Source of the DNA: Siphonodentalium dalli
Taxonomy: Eukaryota > Mollusca > Scaphopoda > Gadilida > Siphonodentaliidae
Assembly: GCA_032622095.1 (NCBI GenBank)
Contig: CP136068.1
Span: 150,671,365-150,735,364, forward strand
Reading direction: 5' to 3'
Length of the DNA: 64,000 nt
The notes beneath the pieces are model-generated. The model had not been told where the DNA came from. It searched no databases and saw only the letters and a program-made list of their open reading frames with translations. Both the position numbers and the translations under genes were made by a program. This document shows positions 49,101 through 54,124 of the stretch, in pieces (the stretch's first letter is position 1; each line of letters starts with the position of its first letter).

Positions 49101-49423
49101 GGGGGATTCACATGAAGTTAAAAGTTATAAATGTATGGGGTGGTGTCAGTGTGTTTCGCATTCCAAATTAACATTTGTTTTTCAGAGTGTTGTCTTTTAC
49201 TGAGAGTGGTTTGATCAAAGTCTGGAGGCAGAAATGGTGGAACCACAACGACACGTGCGCTAGGCTGGCTAACACTGGAGCAGCACCGATCACATTAATA
49301 GATGTACAAAGCGCCTTCTATGTCGTGTTTATGGGAATTGTTATCAGCTGGATCTGTCTCTTGGTCGAAATAATCTACGGGAGATTGAAGCGGAGGAGGG
49401 AGGCTACATCAGCGCAGGACTAA
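25083..49423 (+). CDS. divergent ionotropic glutamate receptor-like (iGluR/IR) gene, 13 exons
   Basis: Thirteen exons with GT/AG borders join without a phase conflict into 2454 nt (817 residues plus stop). This is close to, but a little shorter than, typical ~900-residue iGluRs. In order: hydrophobic signal peptide (~1-26), N-terminal domain (~30-405), S1 (EPFVM at 410-414; QWGVPGDDGKWTG about 448-460; VMDFSYPY about 488-495), M1 (~523-543), pore loop (HVFYDAVWYVYGAMLAQG, 561-578), M3 (~594-614, ending LYGGNLIAFLT), S2 (~618-762) and M4 (~781-803) with a 14-residue tail. The arginine that binds the ligand alpha-carboxylate is kept (R485). The usual Thr of S1 is Ala480, the S2 Ser-Thr pair is absent, and the acidic contact is Asp696. 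The Q/R/N site is Ala576. C708 and C763 match the conserved S2 disulphide. Predicted as a plasma-membrane ligand-gated channel subunit. Its ligand is unknown, and insect-type IR chemoreceptor function is only one possibility. Confidence 0.85.
25186..26038 (+). other. receptor intron 1
   Basis: 853 bp, GTGAGT to TTTGATACAG. No repeat or other gene recognised. Confidence 0.7.
26039..26185 (+). CDS. receptor exon 2 (N-terminal domain, residues 35-83)
   Basis: Phase-compatible with exon 1. Encodes EEGEYLSARITWLDEYEAF and ends at CAGAG before a consensus GTAAGT. The last bases of the exon and the donor are part of a tandem repeat that creates two more CAGAG-GT sites downstream (see findings). Confidence 0.75.
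26176..26325 (+). repeat. three-copy ~50-bp tandem repeat spanning the exon 2 donor
   Basis: The unit runs from AATCAGAGGTA through TGTCCACTTCATACATCTAC to ATATACCAACAA. GT dinucleotides in the repeated CAGAG-GT context lie at 26,186, 26,236 and 26,285. Only the first is a good donor (GTAAGT); the others read GTATCA and GTAGCA. Confidence 0.9.
26347..26739. repeat. 393-bp element with ~21-bp terminal inverted repeats
   Basis: Left end TAGAGACCTTTCGCAAAATC and right end GATTTGCGAAAGGTCTCTA are inverted, and the similarity continues inward through ACGATTAC(g/a)GATA. It has no coding capacity and is MITE-like. A related end, TTTGCGAAAGGTATCTA, occurs at about 37,851-37,867 in a later intron. 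Confidence 0.8.
27783..28133. repeat. ~350-bp foldback element ending ~39 bp before exon 3
   Basis: Arms start CTTTAAAGTGGTACTGTAC on the left and end GTACAGTCCCCTTTAAA on the right. The inverted match includes GGGACCATCTCCTA/TAGGAGATGGTCCC and extends towards a centre near 27,960 with moderate divergence. Confidence 0.85.
28173..28499 (+). CDS. receptor exon 3 (N-terminal domain, residues 84-192)
   Basis: Enters in phase 1 after TTCCAG and stays open for 327 nt to a GTACGT donor. It encodes NYSLIVLNAHTEIFDAITTF, a cysteine pair near residue 137 (VCFCQN), an N-glycosylation motif (NATD) and a hydrophobic ELVGLLLSSLPTSAFVIF segment compatible with the LIVBP-like fold. Confidence 0.75.
28500..30319 (+). 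other. receptor intron 3
   Basis: 1820 bp, GTACGT to CCTTGTAG. Contains the 22-bp minisatellite at 28,996-29,448; otherwise AT-rich. Confidence 0.65.
28996..29448. repeat. 22-bp minisatellite, about 20 units
   Basis: The unit is GTAACAGGTGACTATATTCC plus GG, with AACAAG and AACAGG variants. One unit near 29,335-29,375 is replaced by an A/G-rich GGGACGGAACGGGGAAAAGG block that also begins the array. There are no spacers, so this is not a CRISPR array. Confidence 0.95.
30320..30513 (+). CDS. receptor exon 4 (N-terminal domain, residues 193-257)
   Basis: Two bases complete the codon left by exon 3; the exon leaves in phase 0 at GCG before GTAAGT. It encodes QFGVKVAIYDSSTM and GTDYYVLFICDHPCIESILKA, the typical beta-strand/helix pattern where NTDs read out one lobe (VLF.C...IL.A). 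Confidence 0.8.
30514..32561 (+). other. receptor intron 4
   Basis: 2048 bp, GTAAGT to GGCCACCAG. A GGGTGG(G) run lies at 31,081-31,098. A possible tRNA-SINE relic (GTTGCCCATTGGACGAAGCG) is at about 31,200-31,265. No other feature seen. Confidence 0.6.
32562..32705 (+). CDS. receptor exon 5 (N-terminal domain, residues 258-305)
   Basis: Phase 0 at both ends (144 nt) between CACCAG and GTGAGT. It encodes TGIRHYTRWIVMAEPG and NIAFVSLANKKQMPVL, with a regular strand-helix pattern. It was too short to stand out by length and was recognised from splice sites and phase. Confidence 0.75.
33021..33613. repeat. ~590-bp foldback with ~115-bp arms
   Basis: The left arm (33,021-33,138) and right arm (about 33,506-33,613) are inverted. 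Shared words include AACATATCGGGGTTCACG, ATATGATGGCTATTGGCATA and GCGACCACGGGAGGCACG. The interior is rich in TATTTCG repeats. Frames at 33,226-33,764 cross it and are not genes. Confidence 0.85.
34835..35385. repeat. degenerate zone of TTTTGCCAAAT words
   Basis: TTTTGCCAAAT or TTGCCAAAT recurs at both ends (34,840-34,890 and 35,298-35,372), separated by ordinary AT-rich sequence, as if marking the two ends of an old element. Confidence 0.45.
35798..36197. mobile_element. TTAA-flanked MITE with two 69-bp hairpins (copy A)
   Basis: TTAA at 35,798-35,801 and 36,194-36,197 flank inverted ends CCCTTTACCCAACA / TGTTGGGTAAAGGG. Inside are hairpins at 35,828-35,896 and 35,976-36,044 (GCCAATGCATTCTCTTATAT...), each nearly perfect, placed as mirror images. 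TTAA target duplication is the rule for piggyBac-type elements, so this is probably a non-autonomous piggyBac-like MITE. It has no coding capacity. Confidence 0.85.
36697..36810 (+). CDS. receptor exon 6 (N-terminal domain, residues 306-343)
   Basis: 114 nt, phase 0 both sides, from TCTCCAG to GTAACG. It encodes VLKAVLYQLGCVLDSSNETV and LQSLLANYLK, resembling the helix-rich NTD part that in relatives carries a Tyr-Asp-Ala-Val-like helix. The longer frame from 36,582 was not used: joining at 36,581 gives 229 nt and puts the following exon out of frame. The donor (GTAACG) is weak. Confidence 0.6.
38317..38834. mobile_element. palindromic MITE interrupted by a second MITE
   Basis: Inverted ends TTATGTTGGGATATCAGAT (left) and ATCTGATATCCCAACATAA (right) enclose a hairpin (CTCGTTTGATAAATTTGATT...) at about 38,341-38,412, then the TTAA-flanked element at 38,411-38,809. 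CTCG on both outer sides may be its target duplication. The right end is about 90 bp before exon 7. Confidence 0.8.
38411..38809. mobile_element. TTAA-flanked MITE with two hairpins (copy B)
   Basis: Same family as 35,798-36,197 but in the opposite overall orientation. TTAA lies at 38,411-38,414 and 38,806-38,809, with ends CCCTTTACCCAACA / TGTTGGGTAAAGGG and hairpins at 38,563-38,631 and 38,711-38,779. The two copies are very similar and flank exon 6 as inverted repeats about 2.2 kb apart. Confidence 0.9.
38924..39118 (+). CDS. receptor exon 7 (end of N-terminal domain / start of S1, residues 344-408)
   Basis: 195 nt, phase 0 both sides, from CATTCAG to a GTAAGT donor. It encodes IYKDLIREQRVEYSVDTLMW, a short DVRDIFPN segment and FAVGTLS. 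The last strand leads directly into the EPFVM motif of exon 8, as in iGluR S1 domains. Confidence 0.8.
39119..40297 (+). other. receptor intron 7
   Basis: 1179 bp, GTAAGT to AACATGTAG. More than half is the low-complexity foldback at 39,594-40,254. Confidence 0.7.
39594..40254. repeat. foldback with GCTTCG/GCGAA-rich interior, ending 43 bp before exon 8
   Basis: Inverted ends are GTGTCCTGTTTCCGCCACAT (left) and ATGTGACGGAAAGAGGACAC (right). The interior is made of CGAAGCAAGCGAAAAAA-like words and their complements in several inverted blocks, plus an AACAACAACC patch at 39,900. Multiple long frames on both strands (39,499-40,332) arise from this skewed composition and are not genes. Confidence 0.85.
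40298..40392 (+). CDS. receptor exon 8 (S1, residues 409-440)
   Basis: 95 nt from CATGTAG to GTGAGT, phase 0 in and phase 2 out. It encodes WEPFVM and GYVGFCMDMLHELS, which align with the conserved EPFVM and G(Y/F)C.DLL.E motifs of iGluR S1. Confidence 0.9.
40423..40752. mobile_element. diverged TTAA-flanked MITE relic (copy C)
   Basis: TTAACCCT at 40,423 and AGGGTTAA ending at 40,752 flank an interior with poly-T, ATTGTTAAAAA runs and GGCCATGCATTCTCTTATAA, a half hairpin of the copy A/B family. It starts 31 bp after the exon 8 donor. Confidence 0.6.
40793..41260. repeat. interspersed repeat, copy 2 of the 3045-3440 family
   Basis: Shares GAGTAGGAT(a/g)TGTC, TTTTTCTCCCAGAC, GGCGTTAGTTTTTCA-like and GTGCGCGAAGCGCAC, then CACATGCCCC, in the same order as at 3045-3440. 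Confidence 0.7.
41875..41965 (+). CDS. receptor exon 9 (S1, residues 440-470)
   Basis: 91 nt from TTTGCAG to GTAATA, phase 2 in, phase 0 out. It encodes QQWGVPGDDGKWTGLVGEAE, the hallmark YGxxxxDGxWxGMVGEL-like region of S1. An alternative acceptor at 41,750 leads to a stop after about 27 codons. Confidence 0.9.
41966..43204 (+). other. receptor intron 9
   Basis: 1239 bp, GTAATA to TATTTGCAG. Its second half is an antisense LINE 3' fragment that reaches the acceptor region. Confidence 0.7.
42520..43195 (-). mobile_element. LINE 3' fragment (ORF2 C-terminus and 3' UTR), antisense
   Basis: On the minus strand, frames encode TCRCGHSVENAFHYFFECHL (a Cys-Cys-His-Cys motif seen at the end of many LINE ORF2 proteins) followed, in another frame, by VKTLLFGDPNLKQLDNEKIF. 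These two blocks in this order are typical of non-LTR retrotransposon C-termini. Frameshifts separate them, so the copy is dead. The 3' end is near 42,520 (TTGGTAATAAATATG on the minus strand). Its upstream limit lies within about ten bases of the exon 10 acceptor. Confidence 0.8.
43205..43526 (+). CDS. receptor exon 10 (S1 end, M1, pore loop; residues 471-577)
   Basis: 322 nt from TTTGCAG to GTGAGG, phase 0 in, phase 1 out. The exon carries R485 (codon 43,247-43,249) in the DPARMEVMDFSYPY stretch, M1 (WPVILTILLLLPIVSITLFI) and the pore helix (DAVWYVYGAMLAQ). The residue at the Q/R/N selectivity position is Ala576 (GCA, 43,520-43,522); canonical subunits have Gln, Arg or Asn there. Confidence 0.95.
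43527..44611 (+). other. receptor intron 10
   Basis: 1085 bp, GTGAGG to TATTAACAG. Contains a solo 69-bp hairpin (43,992-44,060). The frame at 44,238-44,498 has no splice support and no family similarity. Confidence 0.6.
43992..44060. repeat. solo hairpin of the TTAA-MITE family
   Basis: GCCAATTCATTCTCGTATAT...GAGAATGCATTGGC matches the hairpins at 35,828, 35,976, 38,563 and 38,711. It is preceded by AT-rich AACAATTTTTATTATTTTTT sequence as in those elements. The outer ends are not clear. Confidence 0.85.
44612..44829 (+). CDS. receptor exon 11 (M3 and start of S2; residues 578-650)
   Basis: 218 nt from TTAACAG to GTAAGT, phase 1 in, phase 0 out. M3 reads FWWIFAIIMVALYGGNLIAF. The almost invariant iGluR gate SYTANLAAF is LYGGNLIAF here (44,692-44,718), retaining the Tyr, Asn, Leu and final Ala-Phe. 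S2 begins FQTLDKMAEQ and YTWGTM, but the usual Ser-Thr ligand contact is not present. Confidence 0.95.
45795..46045 (+). mobile_element. tRNA-derived SINE
   Basis: TGGCTCAGTCGG (45,811-45,822) fits a Pol III A box. GGTTCACATCC (45,853-45,863) is a B box with two departures from consensus, at normal tRNA spacing. About 180 bp of non-tRNA body follows (GTTGCCAGTTACTCGTCGG...). The head does not fold as an intact tRNA, so this is a SINE, not a gene. The 3' border is approximate. Confidence 0.7.
46063..46236. repeat. 174-bp foldback ending 37 bp before exon 12
   Basis: The arms GGCCATACTGGATACATCCA...GTGCTACAGGTCAAA and TTTGACCTGTAGCAC...TGGATCCAATATGGCC are inverted, with the centre near 46,150. 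Confidence 0.9.
46274..46539 (+). CDS. receptor exon 12 (S2; residues 651-738)
   Basis: 266 nt from CTTGCAG to GTAAGA, phase 0 in, phase 2 out. It encodes VKKLWTEIET, YNYVYINDRTMLEVEAARDC and YPYLYAIGFQNNSPY. D696 (46,409-46,411) stands at the acidic ligand-contact position, where AMPA/kainate types have Glu. C708 is one half of the S2 disulphide. The AIGFQ.NSPY motif matches the usual GI..P..SP(Y/L) near the end of S2. Confidence 0.95.
47469..47552. repeat. inverted repeat hairpin
   Basis: GAGAATCGCCTCATTATGAG at the left pairs with CTCAAAATGAGGCGATTCT at the right around a ~30-bp loop. Confidence 0.75.
48843..48998. repeat. foldback with AAGAAATAACTC ends
   Basis: TAAGAAATAACTCATGTTTT at the left and AAGAGTTATTTCTTA at the right are inverted, with further inverted GGTTAT.AGTTATAAC words between. 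Confidence 0.75.
49186..49423 (+). CDS. receptor exon 13 (end of S2, M4, tail; residues 739-817)
   Basis: 238 nt including the TAA stop, from GTTTTTCAG, phase 2 in. It encodes VLSFTESGLIKVWRQKWW, C763, the M4 helix (AFYVVFMGIVISWICLLVEI) and a short basic tail (YGRLKRRREATSAQD). It is paralogous to 11,268-11,505. Confidence 0.95.
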
Positions 49424-49748
49424 TTATCATGCACGTGGAATTATATGAATCCATAGAGACAATAGTCTGAAACAAAAGACATCGTTTGCTGATCGTTGTC
49501 AAATAAGTTAGTGACATGATTGTATACAAAACGTAACTCAAATTATAGTATTACACATACAGTATCAGTAGTTACTATCATTAACTGAATTAATTACCAG
49601 GTCAGGCACATCCTTAATTAAACTATTATATGCACCCCAGTTAAAACTATTATATGCACCCCAGTTAAAACAGCCAAATTGCACTCGTAGCAAATTTTCA
49701 GTCATCAGATAAAATTAATTTTGTAACCTTTCGCGTTGGCGTAATTTC
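49424..49748 (+). repeat. probable 3' UTR, duplicated at 11,506-11,815
   Basis: Similar to the flank of the upstream terminal exon, but with indels. A 24-bp tandem duplication (AACTATTATATGCACCCCAG plus TTAA) at 49,621-49,668 is present only in this copy. No AATAAA lies close to the stop. Confidence 0.7.
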
Positions 49749-50325
49749 TGGCAAACATCTGGGACGATTTTGCATATTGCTGAATCAGAAATAAGAAACT
49801 CGGTTCGCAGAGTGGCGAATTTTTTTTTTGATATGGCCTCAACTCTTTCTGAAGTTGTGCGACATGTTTCCTGCTTCTCGTAGATTCGGCTGAATCTATG
49901 AACATCGACGCTGATGCGGTACCAGGGACGTGGCACCCCCCAACTTTGGTATTTTTTTTCAACAGTTGGAAATTTCATACCTGACCCAAAATTTGTTGGA
50001 AATTTCAAACCAACGCTATGTTGAAATTGTTCTTGTACTTTAAAGCTCGTAGAATTGGTCTGTTTCAAGGGGATGGGTGCAGTTGGAAATTACAATGTGG
50101 ACCCCCCCCCCAACGTGTGCATATAGGCACGTCCCTGTTCGGCTGATAGCGCATGAGTCATTATTTTGGCTTAACTGACGCGAACGGACAGTGGATTGTC
50201 CTTTACCTGAGTACTGATGAGAGCGCGTTCACTACTAGTAATCATGTTGTGATCACATTAATCCGCGATACAAGACACAATTCTGTATACAGATCTACAC
50301 CAATGTGAACGCACCATGAAAACAC
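49749..50325. other. no gene seen
   Basis: Minus-strand frames at 49,705-50,068 overlap low-value sequence with a poly-C run (50,102-50,111). No recognisable domain. Confidence 0.4.
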
Positions 50326-50331
50326 AATAAA
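50326..50331 (+). terminator. candidate polyadenylation signal
   Basis: AATAAA, the first canonical hexamer I noticed after the receptor stop, about 900 bp downstream. Transcripts might instead use a variant hexamer closer to the stop. Confidence 0.25.
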
Positions 50332-50349
50332 GCCTACAATTTATTAATC

Positions 50350-51110
50350 ATTCAATAACTGTATTCAATGTAAATAGATGGTCCAATGTAGACAACTGTT
50401 TTCGGGATCCTGCCTGACTGATATAACATCATTCGTATCTAGGAAATCTTGTATTCTCGAACTTAAGATACTTGACAATAATTTACCAAGCCAGCCAACT
50501 AGAGCTATATGTCTGTAAGTACTGGGTGATTGTTGGTTACCGGACTTGTACACGTGTTTAATTAGACCCACGCTCCAACTGTGTGGGATAAAGCCTGTTT
50601 TTAATATAATGTTGACTAGTCTCAGATACAGATGTTGCAATTTAAAAAAAAATAGTCTTTAATATATTCGTTATATATAGTTATTTTGTCCACACCTGGA
50701 GCCTTCACATTATTTAATGAGTGTACTGTTTCTCAAGTTCACCCAGATCCAATGGTTTGTTTAACAGAGAATCATTAAAGCATGGTAATACAGGTTCAGG
50801 TAGTGGACTATCATTAATCTTCAGTGATGAGTTAGAAATTCTGAACGGAATTGTTCAATAGAGGGCATTGATCGATTTCCACTTTTTCTATTTATCTGAT
50901 AACTTTCCAATATTGCTTTGGAATATTGTATTTTAAATGACGGACCGTACTTCTGATTTTTACATTATATAACAATTTACTTCTCAGTATGGCTTTTTTA
51001 TATATTCTTCTGCATTTTAACATGAATTTATTATTTTCATTAGATCTTTATCGTATATATATGCCTTTCTGGCTGTTATGTATGCCCTACTTGAGTTCGA
51101 ACAGTTAACA
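50350..51110 (-). mobile_element. broken LINE reverse transcriptase fragment
   Basis: On the minus strand a frame at 50,365-50,640 encodes FIPHSWSVGLIKHVYKSGNQ and further RT finger motifs (STYRHIALVGWLGKLLSSIL). Upstream on that strand another frame includes KAPGVDKITIYNEYIKDYFF, the conserved start of LINE RTs. Stops and frame changes separate the blocks, so it is inactive. It may be the same family as 42,520-43,195, but the regions do not overlap. Confidence 0.8.
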
Positions 51111-52121
51111 CCAAACCATGACATTCGTGCCTTATATTTCGGATAGCAACCATTTCTTTTATTTTTCATTCCCAGTGCATTTACAGCTGCTCCTAAATGT
51201 TTCCGGCCAATTTATCGGATAACTCACCTCACAGCTGTTGTCCAAATAAGTCAACTCATTAGTCAGCTGTGCTATGGATAAATTTGATAAATATGTTTCT
51301 TGTCAATTTAGACCATAGTTTAATGGTGACTCTCATCACCCCAATGTGACATATTCTTTTATTGGAATCTGATTAGGACGCCGACTAGGGCATACTACAT
51401 TTATATAAACACCAACGTATTATCACATGTATTGGGATAACACATCACATAGTCAATGACTCTTATGTCTTGATTTGTTGTCTTACGTATGCCCATGTCA
51501 GCACATACTCGACCATTACATATCAGCACAACTGAATATTTACATACATCAATAAATTTAAACCCATAGTTATTGGTTTTACAATCCTGTGATGATCGGG
51601 GCCGTCAAATCCACCATTTGCAAACATTTGTACTATTTCCGAGTCTTCATCAAATTCACAAAGGTGTTCAGGCGTCGTAATCGTCCAGCATGATAACTGA
51701 ATTACTGATATTCATTTTTATTACATATCTATCAACGTAATTCGCATGATCGCACGACGTTCCAGGCGTGTGATAATTCTCAGAATCGCACTAGTGCAAT
51801 CTGTCGACGGAACTATTTCATTCAGTGTTGTTAGACTGGCTCTCGCCGTTACTATTTTTACTTTTTCAACTTTTCAACGCAAGGGCGACAACCCACTTGT
51901 CAAAATCGCAATATGCTGATTGGGTTACTTTTTTGGAAAATCTGAGAAAACCCAATTAACACCTTTGCGCGGGTCAAGTTGACTCGTGGATAGACGGGCT
52001 CTCTATCTGATTGTTGCGTTAACCCTAAAATGCCGTTAAAACTCAATTAAATTCACATTTTCTGTACCGGAGATGAACGAATGTGAGTCAACTTACTATG
52101 ATACTGAGATATGTAATAAAA
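51111..52121. other. no gene seen
   Basis: AT-rich intergenic sequence; nothing supported. Confidence 0.4.
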
Positions 52122-52291
52122 ATAGAACCTCATGAGTGTCTGGATTTTGACGAATTATCCTACTCGATTTGTTGGCGGAACGCGATACCTCTCGTGTGGG
52201 ACAGCGTCCCGCACTCGAGGTATCGCTCCGCCAACAAATCTCGTGCGATAATTTCGTCAAATTCCACTGGGAGACACTCATGCGGTTCTAT
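52122..52291. repeat. 170-bp palindrome, short loop
   Basis: Left arm ATAGAACCTCATGAGTGTCT...TTGTTGGCGGAACGCGATAC; the right arm is the complement, with few mismatches (GTATCGCTCCGCCAACAA...GAGACACTCATGCGGTTCTAT). The centre is near 52,207. Confidence 0.9.
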
Positions 52292-52845
52292 CTATTTATC
52301 TACCATTTCCTATGAAATTCCCTGAAAAAAATGGCGATAAAAACATCCGTATCGTTACTGCAGTTGCGATACAATGCGTTCGTGACGGCGTTGACTAATT
52401 CAAAATCATGAATGGACTGACGTCACATCAATCGCGTGAAAAATCAAAACGACACTCCAACGTATATTCTTGCGTACTATAAACAAATAGTTCCTAGGTT
52501 TTAACATTATTTGATTGCCTACCATCATGGGTATTATGGTATAACTTATCACAAAGTAACTAATATGTATTTGTTGAGTATTTATTATAAATTATATAAA
52601 ACATGCAGGTGTAAGATATTTTGTTCATTGAATTCAGTTTCCGTTAGTCATATTCTTGTGAACTTGCAGGTTGTGAGAATGTAGCAAAGTGAGCTAATCG
52701 CGTGACAGATACCTTTGCAGGTTGGGAGAATTTACCGAAGAAAGCTAATTGTCGGACACAAATCCAACAATTTTGTTGGCATTTAAGAAGATCCTAGAAT
52801 GTAATTCGTGTGGTTGATTATGTTACACCAATGGTAGATACACGT

Positions 52846-53011
52846 GTTATATATATACACAATGTGTTTGTAACGATTCGTGTATCGTGACTCGGCTAGT
52901 TTTCGTGGTCACATAGCGACTGGGCGACCAAGGTCGCCTCGTCGCTATATGGCCACGAAAACTAGCCGAGTTGCGATACACGAATCGATACAAACACATT
53001 GTGTATATAAC
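52846..53011. repeat. 166-bp palindrome
   Basis: GTTATATATATACACAATGT...TAGTTTTCGTGG on the left pairs with CCACGAAAACTA...ACATTGTGTATATAAC on the right. The centre is GCGACCAAGGTCGC near 52,930. Confidence 0.9.
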
Positions 53012-53161
53012 ACTTATTTATCAATAACCATATCTGCAAGCTTATCGAAGCATCTTGGGAAGGAGTACCCGAAAGTAGCAGTTCAGTACTACAGTGGTGC
53101 TATACTCGCTCACTTGACAAGTGCGTGATTAGTTGTTATTCGCCGTTCAATAAACGATGAA

Positions 53162-54124
53162 TTAAAGACATATTATGTAGTTGTTCGGGTGCATGAAACT
53201 GATAAGTTAGTATTCAGGTGCTACGCCAACTGGGTGAATGTAGCATTCTACCAACATCACCGAAAGCTCAAGCAAATCGACCGTACCACTCGATAGAAAA
53301 CATTGTCTGAACTATGCTAAATTGTAAATATTTATTTCTCGAATCGGGACGCTTCTATCGGCAATAAACTAACGAAAATGATTTCGCCATCGGCGGTCAT
53401 TGCATTTAATTAATATAAGAATGAGGATGTGTGTTGTCAATTTAGATATACAATTTGGAAAAATAACTACTTGGAACAAGATTATTCTCAATTTCTATTT
53501 GATCAACCTTCCGAAGTGTTTCACATCACTTTAATGACAATAAATTAGAATATGATAATTCGCATGGGAGAACATTATATATGTTTACTTAACATTATTA
53601 ATACATAGGTCATGACATCTTTATTGAGGGGAATATCTAAACGCTAGATGATAACATCCCAAATAGTCCATGTAAAATACATGCATCCTGGTAGCTATTT
53701 GTGATATTACATATTTACACAAATAAGGATTGCATAAAACCTTACTCTTTAAAGTGATGTGAAACACCTCGGTAGGTTGATCAAATAGAAATGTAGAATA
53801 ATCTTGTTCAAAGTAGTTATTTTTACAAATGGTATATCTAAATTGACAACACACATCCTCATTCTTATATATTAATTAAATGCAATGACCGCCGATGGCG
53901 AAATCGTTTTCGTTAGTTTATTGCCGATAGAAGCGTCCCGATTCGAGAAGCAGATATTTACAATTTAGCATAGTTCAGACAATGTTTTCTATCGAGTGGT
54001 ACGGTCGATTTGCTTGAGCTTTTCGGTGATGTTGGTAGAATGCTACATTCATCCAGTTGGCGTAGCACCTGAATACTAACTTATCAGTTTCACGCACCCG
54101 AACAACTACATAATATGTCTTTAA
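53162..54124. repeat. foldback element with ~370-bp arms
   Basis: 53,162-53,533 and 53,750-54,124 are inverted copies. Ends are TTAAAGACATATTATGTAGT and ACTACATAATATGTCTTTAA. The ~215-bp centre is not palindromic. A single arm occurs at 8666-9045. No transposase is visible. Confidence 0.9.

Larger units (their letters stand above)
46540..49185 (+). other. receptor intron 12
   Basis: 2646 bp, GTAAGA to GTTTTTCAG. Includes a 50-bp tandem duplication near 46,918-47,003 (CTATAGCATACATTGGTTAT), a hairpin at 47,469-47,552 (GAATCGCCTCAT...ATGAGGCGATTC) and a foldback at about 48,843-48,998. Its last ~155 bp are duplicated before 11,268. Confidence 0.7.
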
